Positions 57,112 through 64,000 of a stretch of 64,000 nucleotides of DNA are shown here, in pieces. How positions within the stretch are numbered: position 1 is the first letter of the stretch; each line of letters begins with the position of its first letter. The notes beneath the pieces were generated by a model, which was not told the origin of the DNA, searched no databases, and saw only the letters and a program-made list of their open reading frames with translations. Source of the stretch: JABJAG01 sp965222215 (lineage in GTDB: Bacteria > Pseudomonadota > Alphaproteobacteria > UBA6615). The translations under genes were made by a program, and so were the position numbers. The DNA lies in NCBI GenBank assembly GCA_965222215.1, contig OZ244931.1:744001-808000 (forward strand), given 5' to 3'.

Positions 57112-58206
57112 TTATTCCGCATCGCTGGCGGGCGGCGGGCGATAGCGCTGGACCGTCCGGATTTGCTCGCGCACGTAGTCACCGAACGACGGGTAGGGTG
57201 GCGGAAACCCGAGCGGTACGAGCTGGTCGAGGACCGTATCCACATCGAGGAGCGGTGCAAGGCCTTCCCGGTAATAGAGCAGGAGTTCCGCCGCGTAGTC
57301 GGGAAGGTTGAACATCTCGGCCATGGCCGCCGCTTTCAGGACGCGGTGGCGGTCCTGGTCATTCCGGGGCTTGAAGTCGTCTGCAAGCAGGTCGCGGAAG
57401 AACACGGCATCGCCGTCTGTGGGCTGCCCCACTTCCGTGGGGCCGCCGATCGGGTTGCCGAACTGGTCCGTGTGGTTCCAAGCGACGGGCATCGGCAACG
57501 CGCGGCGTGAGGCGCGGTTGATCTCGATGTCCATCAGAAAATATCCCTTCTCGAAGAGATACGAGTAGATATCGTGAAACAGTTTTCCAGCCCGGTCGGG
57601 AATGAACCGGTACTCGATCTTCACGCCCAGGATGCCGCCGGCGGAAAGGTGGTCCGCCGCCCCTATCAGGACATCATAGTCGGCCCCTTCGGTGTCGATC
57701 TTGAGGAAGTCGGGGCATGCAAGGCCGTTGTCCGCAATAAAATGCGTGAGAGTCGTTGTCTCGACATCCGTGTAGGTCAGCTCACCCGCGGCGAATGCCT
57801 CTTCGTTTTCTCCCTCCAGGGAATGGCGCGGCGGAAGCTTGAAGGCATATGGGTCGCTGCCTTCGTCATTGGTGGCGAACCTGTGCGTCCACCAGGCGTT
57901 GTGAAGGATGTACCCGGACGATGCATTGTTCCTGCGCCGTGACACGAACCTGCGGGTCTGGGGTTCCGAATCGAGGGCGATGGGAAAGCAGACCTGCTTG
58001 TGGGGAACCTCGAGCGCGTTGATCCGGTCGCATTCCACCTGCTCGGGCTCGAAGCCGATGACATCCAGGTCGGGCTTCAGGGGATTCCAGAAATCTTCCA
58101 GACCGTGACGCATGCCGACATCGGCAATATGAACAGGTTGGTTCCTGAACACGCCGCGGCGGACGAGTTCATAAGTCAGCCGCGGGTTGATCATCGAATT
58201 GCGCAT
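57112..58206 (-). CDS. FkbM-family methyltransferase
   Basis: A 364-residue protein with start ATG 58206 (or ATG 58194). HIADVGMRHGLEDFW is motif I, VIGFEPEQVECDRI the following strand, FLKIDTEGADYDVLIGAADHL the FkbM hallmark (D-x-E-G-x-x-x-x-V/L), and GVKIEYRFIP the later strand. FkbM-type enzymes add O-methyl groups to sugars or polyketides. It sits divergent to the carbamoyltransferase and cotranscribed with the discoidin-PhyH gene. Its C-terminal ~90 residues are an extra helical domain. Confidence 0.82.
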   Translation of the reverse strand: MRNSMINPRLTYELVRRGVFRNQPVHIADVGMRHGLEDFWNPLKPDLDVIGFEPEQVECDRINALEVPHKQVCFPIALDSEPQTRRFVSRRRNNASSGYILHNAWWTHRFATNDEGSDPYAFKLPPRHSLEGENEEAFAAGELTYTDVETTTLTHFIADNGLACPDFLKIDTEGADYDVLIGAADHLSAGGILGVKIEYRFIPDRAGKLFHDIYSYLFEKGYFLMDIEINRASRRALPMPVAWNHTDQFGNPIGGPTEVGQPTDGDAVFFRDLLADDFKPRNDQDRHRVLKAAAMAEMFNLPDYAAELLLYYREGLAPLLDVDTVLDQLVPLGFPPPYPSFGDYVREQIRTVQRYRPPPASDAE

Positions 58207-58319
58207 GCGCCGGGTCTGTTTTCGAAAGGGCCTAGGGAATCTGTGCCTTTTTATGCTTATTTTCGGGGCGATTCACAGTATTAAGTCCCGACTTACCGCA
58301 TTCCCAGGACGCATCACCC
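58207..58319. promoter_or_regulatory. divergent promoter region with TAAGTC-CC-GACTTA operator-like repeat
   Basis: 113 bp between the FkbM gene (minus) and the carbamoyltransferase (plus). TAAGTC (58282-58287) and GACTTA (58290-58295) form a perfect 14-base inverted repeat, 24 bases before the GTG start at 58320. An A+T-rich stretch at about 58240-58285 likely holds the promoters. The repeat may be an operator of the glycan island. Confidence 0.55.
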
Positions 58320-60107
58320 GTGAAAATTCTCGGTCTTTCGTACGACTTTCACGATTCCGCTGCGGCGCTACTCGTCGATGGCGAGATTGTCGCGGCGGCG
58401 CAGGAAGAGCGCTTCTCGCGCGACAAGAACGATGCGCGTTTTCCCCGGAATGCCATTGATTTCTGCCTGCGCCAGGCCGGGCTGTCGGCGGGCGACATCG
58501 ATCGCGTGGCGTATTACGAGGAGCCGCTGCTGAAGTTCGACCGCGTCGTCGCCAGCGCCCAGGCCAACCCCGGCGAAGGCGCGGCCTATCTGGACGCGAC
58601 GCTCTCCAACTGGCTCAGCCGCCGCAAGTTCGACGTGCGTGCCGTCATTTCCGAGCGCGTCGGCATCGACCCGGCGCATGTCGAATACATGCGCCATCAC
58701 GAATCCCACGCGGCGTCGGCGTTCTTCTGTTCCGCCTTCGACGAGGCGACGGTCGTCACGCTGGACGGTGTCGGGGAATATGAAACCGCCACCATCAGCC
58801 ACGGGCGCGGCACCACCCTGGAGCGCCTGGGGAGCGTCGAACTGCCCAACTCGATCGGGCTATTCTACAGCGCCTGGACCGCGTTCCTGGGCTTCAAGGT
58901 GAACGAGGGCGAGTACAAGGTCATGGGCATGGCGGGCTTCGGCACGCCCACACGCAAGGGGGAGATGCTGGACCTGTTCGAACTGTTTGACGACGGCACG
59001 TTCGCGCTGGACCAGGCCAACTTCAACTTCCGCACACCGCGCGAACTGCCCTACACCGACGTGCTGCTCGACCGGATGGGCCCGGCGCGGGAAATGGATT
59101 CTTCGTTCGCGGTGTCCCCCGATCACCTGCCCAGCGATGTCGATCCCGCGAACGCGGATGAGATTATCGCGAAGAGCCGATTCTATGCGGACGTCGCGGC
59201 CAGCGTGCAGGCCTGCACCGAGGAGGTCATCCTGCACATGGTGGACCGTGCCGTGGCGCGCACGGGTAGCACCAATGTCTGCCTGGCGGGCGGTGTCGCG
59301 CTCAATTCGCTGGCCAACGGCCGCCTGATCCGCGAGCGCGGCTACAGCCTCTATATCCATCCTGCCGCCGGTGATGCCGGCAACGCGCTCGGTGCCGCGC
59401 TGGCGCTGCATCACCGCGATGCCACGGCCACCCGTGTGCCGCCGCTGCCGACCTGCGCATTGGGCGAGGAGTTCGACGACGCGCAGATCGCGCGGGCCAT
59501 CGCGGCGAGCGGGTTCGAGACGGTGAAGGTGGCCGGCAGCGATGATGAGCTGGCGGCGGCGGTTGCCGACCTACTGGCCGAGGGTAACGTGATCGGCTGG
59601 CTCCAGGGACGGGCCGAGTGGGGGCCGCGCGCACTGGGGCGCCGCAGCATTCTGGCCAACCCGACGCTACCGGAAATGCAGCGCCGGGTGAACGAGAAGA
59701 TCAAGTTTCGCGAGCCGTTCCGGCCCTTCGCCCCGGCCGTGCGCGCCGACGCGGTGCAGACCTATTTAGATATGCCGGCGCTCGCGAACCCGGTCGCGCC
59801 CGAGCGGTTCATGCTCGCCGTCCATCCGGTGCGCGATGAATGGCGCGCGAAGCTGCCTGCGATCACCCATGTGGACGGCACCGCGCGCGTCCAGGCGGTC
59901 ACGGAGGAGGAGAACCCGGTGTTCTACCGGCTGATCGATGCGTGCGAGGCACGTTACGGCGTGCCGATTGTGCTAAACACCTCCTTCAACCTGAACGGCG
60001 AGCCGATCGTGAACTCGCCCCGCGATGCCCTGAATACTTTCACCCACAGCGAGATCGACTACCTGGTGATGGGGCGGCGCATCGTCTCTAGGAAGATTTC
60101 GCTCTAG
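58320..60107 (+). CDS. carbamoyltransferase (NodU/CmcH family)
   Basis: A 595-residue protein starting with GTG at 58320. KILGLSYDFHDSAAALLVDGEIVAAAQEERFSRDKND is the typical start, HHESHAASAFFCSAF carries the catalytic-type His residues, VNEGEYKVMGMAGFG the carbamoyl-phosphate region, and WGPRALGRRSILANP plus NTSFNLNGEPIVNSPRDAL the C-terminal domain. It transfers a carbamoyl group from carbamoyl phosphate to a hydroxyl group, commonly on a sugar. The presence of dioxygenases that could create such hydroxyls makes sequential decoration plausible. Followed 30 bases later by the PhyH-SGNH gene. Confidence 0.93.
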   Translation: MKILGLSYDFHDSAAALLVDGEIVAAAQEERFSRDKNDARFPRNAIDFCLRQAGLSAGDIDRVAYYEEPLLKFDRVVASAQANPGEGAAYLDATLSNWLSRRKFDVRAVISERVGIDPAHVEYMRHHESHAASAFFCSAFDEATVVTLDGVGEYETATISHGRGTTLERLGSVELPNSIGLFYSAWTAFLGFKVNEGEYKVMGMAGFGTPTRKGEMLDLFELFDDGTFALDQANFNFRTPRELPYTDVLLDRMGPAREMDSSFAVSPDHLPSDVDPANADEIIAKSRFYADVAASVQACTEEVILHMVDRAVARTGSTNVCLAGGVALNSLANGRLIRERGYSLYIHPAAGDAGNALGAALALHHRDATATRVPPLPTCALGEEFDDAQIARAIAASGFETVKVAGSDDELAAAVADLLAEGNVIGWLQGRAEWGPRALGRRSILANPTLPEMQRRVNEKIKFREPFRPFAPAVRADAVQTYLDMPALANPVAPERFMLAVHPVRDEWRAKLPAITHVDGTARVQAVTEEENPVFYRLIDACEARYGVPIVLNTSFNLNGEPIVNSPRDALNTFTHSEIDYLVMGRRIVSRKISL

Positions 60108-60137
60108 CACCTTCGATACCTTTCAGCGCGAGTGTCC

Positions 60138-62330
60138 ATGAGCACGACCCCGGAAATCACGACGGACCCCGAGCTTCTCGCGGCCGTGACCTTCGACGCG
60201 CAGGCGGGGATTTCCGCGGACGCGGTGAGCAAGGCGATCGAGGAACACGGCGCGGCGGTGATCCGCAACCTGATCCCCGGAAAGGTTATCCGCCATTGCA
60301 TCGAGACACTGCGTCTCGACGACGGTTACTTCTCGGGCGACCGGGACGGTGTCCCGGTGACGCCGCGCTTCGATGCCGGCTCGAAGGACCTGCGCATGCA
60401 GCACTATGACGACCGGACCATCGAGCTGCTGATCGACTCCGTCTCGGACACCGTCGTTCCGGCCGTGACCTGTGACCGGCTTTCGCGCGACGCGCTGTGG
60501 TTCAGCCTGCGCAGCTCGTACTTCCGCGAATCCCTGCCTCCGACGGCCGAAGGCGGCCTGGCCGGATATGTCAGTTGCCTTAACGACGGCTGGGGTGCGC
60601 AGGTGGGCGGCCTGGTCATGGCATGGGCTCCGCTCGTGACCTGCGGCGAAGACGCGCCGGCGCTGGAAGTCGTGCTCGATCCGAACCAGGGCAACTGGTA
60701 TCCGCCGTCCCTGTCCGATCTGGTCAATCCGCTGCTCGTGGAAGACAAGCCCTATCAGGAAGTCGTCGAGCGCTTCGGGGCGGAGAAGGTCCTGCGGATG
60801 ACCTTCCAGCCGGGTGACATGGTGCTTCTCGGGCAGTTCACCTTCTACCGCACCTATTATGCGGAGAAGATGACGCGCCCGATGATCGCCATCGAGGTCA
60901 AGTTCCACGGCGACCGTCAGGCCGACGAGCGCGGCGTTTATATGCAGGCCTCGGGCGACTATCAGTTGCACCTGCATCCCGAGCAGATGCAGATCGAGAA
61001 CGCGAACATTGCTGTGCTGTTGCCGGACCGGCCTGCAACCCTGTCGGAGTTCGGGCAGCGGATGGAGGGCGTGCGCACGCGCTACGGAGACCTGTCGCGG
61101 ATCAGCTTCTTCTGCAACGCAGAGGATGTCGATCATTTCACCGGGCTTCTGGACCAGGTTTCGGTCGCGGCCCTGACCGAGGGCTGCCTGTCCGACTCCA
61201 ACATCGTTGCCGATATGGTCGATACGGGCGAACGGGCGCGGCAATGGGGCGCGAGCAAGGGCGCGCGGACCTATCGTGTCTATGATGAGGGCCGGGTTCT
61301 GCCGGACACGCCCGGCATCGACGCGTACGAGTATCCATTCATCGACACCCACGCCTTCAACCGGCACTCGCCCAAGAGCACGGCCGACAAGCTGGAGTTC
61401 AACTGCTTCTACTATTTCCCGTACGGATATCTGCACCGCGTCACGGGGCTCGGGCCGATCAACGAGTTCGGCCATCGCATCGAGTTCGACTTCCGCGAGC
61501 TCGCCGACCGCGGACCCGATCACAAGGTGGTGGCGTGTTTCGGCGGTTCGGCCGGGTTCAGCGTGAGCTGCCTGCACGACCAGATGTACACCAAGGTCAT
61601 GGAGCGCCGGCTGAACGAACTGTGCGGCGAGGGGGACACCGGCCTGAAGTTCACGGTGCTGAACTTCGGGTCGCCCGGCAATGTTGTGCTCAACGAGATC
61701 ATGTACTATATCCTGTTCTGCCACCGGATCCGGCCCGACATCGTCGTCACCCATGACGGTGCGAACGACTTGGGCTACGCGACCGGCGCCGACGGCTACC
61801 TCGTCGAGACCATGGATATCGTGTACCAGGGCCAGCTCGTCGAGTGGGCGGAGATTCTCCACAATCCCAACTACAAGCGCACGGGTGGCGATATGCTGTC
61901 GCGCGGCGAGGCTGCGGCGACGATCGCCTCCCTTCGCTCCTATGTGGCGCGCAAACGCCAGTTCTCTGATCTCGTGCGCGCCCAGGGTGGCATGCATGTC
62001 TGGGGCCTGCAGCCCCTGTTCCTCAGCAAGAAGGAACTCTCGCCGATCGAGCATGACCGCATCTGGACGAACCCGCGGGTCGAGCCGAAGGTGCGCGATC
62101 ACTTCGAGCACTATCACGATCTCTACAAGACGTTCCTCGACAACAAGCCCGATTTCGGCGACGACCTGTTTGTCGATCTCCACACGCTGTTCGGCACGAT
62201 TGGGGCCGACCGCACCCTGCTTGCGGACGTCGTCCATCTCCTGCCGGAAGGAGATCGGGTGATCGGCGAGCACTATGCGGAACGGATTTTCGAATCTCTC
62301 GTCCCGCGTATCGTGGAACAGGGCAGGTAG
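60138..62330 (+). CDS. fusion of a metal-site-deficient PhyH domain with an SGNH hydrolase
   Basis: A 730-residue protein from ATG 60138. Residues about 1-265 are a PhyH-type domain that aligns with the 52521 protein (SSYFRESLPP, LEVVLDPNQGNW, FTFYRTYY), but HND is replaced by L148-N149-D150 and the HH pair by F236-Y237, so the iron triad is lost. Residues about 440-730 are an SGNH/GDSL hydrolase with intact blocks: S471 in FGGSAGFS, Gly in NFGSPGN, Asn in HDGANDL and D697/H700 in DVVHLL. The hydrolase probably acts on an acyl or acetyl ester of the glycan, with the dead PhyH domain as a binding module. It has no signal peptide, so the action is cytoplasmic. Confidence 0.8.
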   Translation: MSTTPEITTDPELLAAVTFDAQAGISADAVSKAIEEHGAAVIRNLIPGKVIRHCIETLRLDDGYFSGDRDGVPVTPRFDAGSKDLRMQHYDDRTIELLIDSVSDTVVPAVTCDRLSRDALWFSLRSSYFRESLPPTAEGGLAGYVSCLNDGWGAQVGGLVMAWAPLVTCGEDAPALEVVLDPNQGNWYPPSLSDLVNPLLVEDKPYQEVVERFGAEKVLRMTFQPGDMVLLGQFTFYRTYYAEKMTRPMIAIEVKFHGDRQADERGVYMQASGDYQLHLHPEQMQIENANIAVLLPDRPATLSEFGQRMEGVRTRYGDLSRISFFCNAEDVDHFTGLLDQVSVAALTEGCLSDSNIVADMVDTGERARQWGASKGARTYRVYDEGRVLPDTPGIDAYEYPFIDTHAFNRHSPKSTADKLEFNCFYYFPYGYLHRVTGLGPINEFGHRIEFDFRELADRGPDHKVVACFGGSAGFSVSCLHDQMYTKVMERRLNELCGEGDTGLKFTVLNFGSPGNVVLNEIMYYILFCHRIRPDIVVTHDGANDLGYATGADGYLVETMDIVYQGQLVEWAEILHNPNYKRTGGDMLSRGEAAATIASLRSYVARKRQFSDLVRAQGGMHVWGLQPLFLSKKELSPIEHDRIWTNPRVEPKVRDHFEHYHDLYKTFLDNKPDFGDDLFVDLHTLFGTIGADRTLLADVVHLLPEGDRVIGEHYAERIFESLVPRIVEQGR

Positions 62331-62336
62331 GATCCG

Positions 62337-62546
62337 ATGAGCGACACGACGGACAACGAGATCATCCGCCGCGAGGAAGCGGCCCATCTCGACCGGCTCG
62401 CCCGGGAGGCGGAGGGGTCCGGCGCCCCGCGTCTGGCTGCGTTTCTGCGCGAAGAGCGTGACCGTGCGCTCGCGATCGCGGTCGAGGCGCGCCTCGCGCC
62501 GGACGAGGGTTCGACGTCGTCGCCCTTCGTCTATGCGATGCAGTAG
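62337..62546 (+). CDS. small hypothetical protein
   Basis: A 69-residue protein, acidic and helical (NEIIRREEAAHLDRLAREAEGSG), lying six bases after the PhyH-SGNH stop and so in the same operon. The helix has coiled-coil-like spacing with further E/R-rich repeats (FLREERDRALAIAVEARL). No family was recognised. Confidence 0.6.
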   Translation: MSDTTDNEIIRREEAAHLDRLAREAEGSGAPRLAAFLREERDRALAIAVEARLAPDEGSTSSPFVYAMQ

Positions 62547-62594
62547 GCCCGTATTGGGACGCATCAGGGCGATAAGGTATCATCGACCTCGCTC

Positions 62595-64000
62595 ATGACC
62601 GAAACACCCCGAAGCCTGTCCGATCGTCCCGAATCAGGGATCTTCAACCGCTTGCTCCGGACAATCGATGCCGCGCTGGGGGTATCTCAGGTCGTGATGC
62701 CCCGCCTGGCGCTGCTTGAACGGCGCCAGACGGCGTTGAATGATGCGCTCGCGGAAGCTTGGCGGAAATCCGACGCCCATGTGGCGCGTTTCTCGAAGCG
62801 CCAGAATGAGTTCGCAAACCAGTTCTTTGTCTTCAATGACCGGATCGCGGCGCTGGGCGACGACCAGCGCGCGCAACTGGAAGAGACGCGCGCCATGCAG
62901 GGGCGGCTTGCGGCGCATGTGGCGGAACTGGAGGCCGTGCGGTCCGAGATCGTGCAGGCGGAGCAGCGCCAGCAGGAATTGAACCAGGGCCTGGCGAAGC
63001 GTGTCGAGACGCTTGTGGGTGTGCTGGACGACCACAACCGCCTGTTCGCGGACATCCGTTCGGACGTCGCGGCCGGAAAGGACGACCGTGCCGCGCTTAC
63101 CGCGCGGGTGGATGCGATGGAAGGCGATGTCGCGAAACAGGCGACGGAGCTTGCTGCGGTGCGATCCGGGCTTGAGACGGCGCAGGATGGGCTGGCGGAT
63201 ACGCTGAAGGAACTCTCGGAGAAGGTCTTCGCGAACCACGAGGAAGTGGATCGCGCGCAAGGGGCTCTGGGCAAGCGGATCGACTCGATCGACGAAGACC
63301 TTGCAGACCAGGCCGAGTTCGCGGCCGCGCTGCGTGCGGCTGCAGATCAGAGCGGGCAGGCGATAGACGGACGTGTATCCGCCGTCGAGACGCGCATCTC
63401 CGCTGTGTCGGACGATGTTGTGGAGTTGCGCGACACCCTGTCGGCATTGTCTGCCAGCCGTGACGGGCAGTCCTCCGATGAGCTTGAGCGGTACACCGCA
63501 CTTGAAGAAGGTCTTTCGGCGCAGGGCGTTGCGCTCGAGGACATCCGAAGCACCTTTGATCGCCTCGATACGGAACTGGCAGCATTGCGGGAAAGCGACG
63601 CAACCGGGACGGGTGAGAGGGATGCCGCTGCCGAGCGCCTTGCCGCACTCGAGTCTCTGGTGGCTGAGCAGGTGCGCGCCAATGAGGCCGTGCACGCAGA
63701 AATAGCATCGATCCGCCGGGACAACGAGGCGAACTTCACATCGGCAGTTAGTGAAATCCGCGACTTCAAGCTGCCCCAGAGCCTTGAAAGTCTCGAACGG
63801 TTCGTTGACATGATGTCGAACGAGGCGGGGCGCGTGAACCAGCGGCTCGTCGATTTCGACAGCGAGTTCGCCCGCATCGACAAACGCATCGTCGAACATG
63901 ACGAAGCGTTTCATCAGCTGAGCAACGAACGATTGGCCCGCCTGACGGATCATATCGAGATGCTGAGCCAGCGGCTGATCGGCCTCGATGCGCTCACCGA
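62595..64000 (+). CDS. long coiled-coil protein (partial, open at the right edge)
   Basis: An uninterrupted frame runs from ATG 62595 to the end of the window, at least 468 codons. After a short N-terminal segment (GIFNRLLRTIDAALGV) it is almost wholly heptad-type coiled coil (RDAAAERLAALESLV, LESLERFVDMMSNEAGRV), rich in Glu, Arg, Ala and Asp and with few prolines, over about residues 40-468. No transmembrane segment is visible. Such proteins appear in glycan export clusters as scaffolds or as length/tether factors; some carry a methyltransferase or glycosyltransferase domain further on. The C-terminal part lies outside the window. It is probably cotranscribed with the preceding genes (a 48-base gap). 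Confidence 0.8.
   Translation, partial: MTETPRSLSDRPESGIFNRLLRTIDAALGVSQVVMPRLALLERRQTALNDALAEAWRKSDAHVARFSKRQNEFANQFFVFNDRIAALGDDQRAQLEETRAMQGRLAAHVAELEAVRSEIVQAEQRQQELNQGLAKRVETLVGVLDDHNRLFADIRSDVAAGKDDRAALTARVDAMEGDVAKQATELAAVRSGLETAQDGLADTLKELSEKVFANHEEVDRAQGALGKRIDSIDEDLADQAEFAAALRAAADQSGQAIDGRVSAVETRISAVSDDVVELRDTLSALSASRDGQSSDELERYTALEEGLSAQGVALEDIRSTFDRLDTELAALRESDATGTGERDAAAERLAALESLVAEQVRANEAVHAEIASIRRDNEANFTSAVSEIRDFKLPQSLESLERFVDMMSNEAGRVNQRLVDFDSEFARIDKRIVEHDEAFHQLSNERLARLTDHIEMLSQRLIGLDALT

Noticed and set aside
60123..62564. 813-codon open frame on the minus strand
   Set aside because: It lies antisense to the PhyH-SGNH gene, is extremely Arg/His-rich and shows no domain; high G+C content keeps such shadow frames open.
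1..64000. tRNA, rRNA, CRISPR or transposase genes
   Set aside because: None was recognised by eye. A tRNA at a prophage attachment site was looked for near 190-250 and 14965-15128 and was not seen; a covariance-model scan would be decisive.

Overview
The window is high-GC bacterial DNA, most likely from an alphaproteobacterium of Rhodospirillales type. The support is a housekeeping run ispB / DUF2007 / methyltransferase / S49 peptidase / glyQ-glyS / ppdK, split alpha and beta subunits of glycyl-tRNA synthetase, TTG and GTG starts with ATGA-type overlaps, and a large envelope-glycan region. I saw no tRNA, rRNA, CRISPR array, transposase or integrase.

1) 250-14964: a podovirus-type (T7-like) virion and lysis cassette. 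The order is head-tail connector (portal), two paralogous proteins with a shared N-terminal domain and different C-terminal toxin-like domains, a small immunity-like gene, major capsid, decoration protein, tail tubular A, a large tail protein (tubular B type), gp13-like and gp14-like internal virion proteins, a Bbp19-like protein, a scaffold-like protein, a SIMPL-domain cargo gene, a membrane coiled-coil protein, an M15 peptidase endolysin and a holin. No terminase, integrase, replication gene or tail fibre is present, so this is a partial or remodelled prophage. Its most unusual part is 1917-4807, which looks like a polymorphic toxin system inside the head genes: a duplicated N-terminal module carries a PBECR-like nuclease tip in one copy and a ParB-like tip in the other, and the second is translationally coupled to a DUF7660-like immunity candidate. 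The second toxin copy carries an in-frame TAA.

2) 15128-26872: host housekeeping genes: cardiolipin synthase-like enzyme, polyprenyl diphosphate synthase (minus strand), DUF2007 protein, NPPY-type methyltransferase, S49 peptidase, glyQ, glyS, ppdK with a strong terminator, a 50-residue small protein, and ygfZ (minus strand).

3) 27024-31600: an envelope glycan operon (GT9 heptosyltransferase family, GT2, GT4, asparagine synthase). 31807-34034: a thiolase, then an acuI-type reductase broken by one in-frame TAG.

4) 34086-44345: envelope proteins: lipoproteins, SEL1 and SH3 proteins, a TIM-barrel-type lipoprotein, VanZ-like protein, sulfatase-superfamily protein, O-antigen-ligase-like protein, a beta-barrel protein, and a lipoprotein hydrolase whose signal-peptide codons contain the preceding gene's terminator.

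5) 44416-64000: a glycan assembly and decoration island: two GT2 enzymes, an ABC-2 permease with what looks like a degenerate fused ATPase domain, NUDIX, a GMER-like epimerase lacking the usual catalytic Tyr, four proteins with the 2OG/PhyH dioxygenase fold (one having lost its iron ligands and fused to an SGNH hydrolase), two methyltransferases, a GT39-like membrane glycosyltransferase, a NodU/CmcH carbamoyltransferase, and a long coiled-coil protein running off the right edge. Together they suggest a surface polysaccharide or glycoconjugate that is hydroxylated, methylated, carbamoylated and de- or re-acylated.
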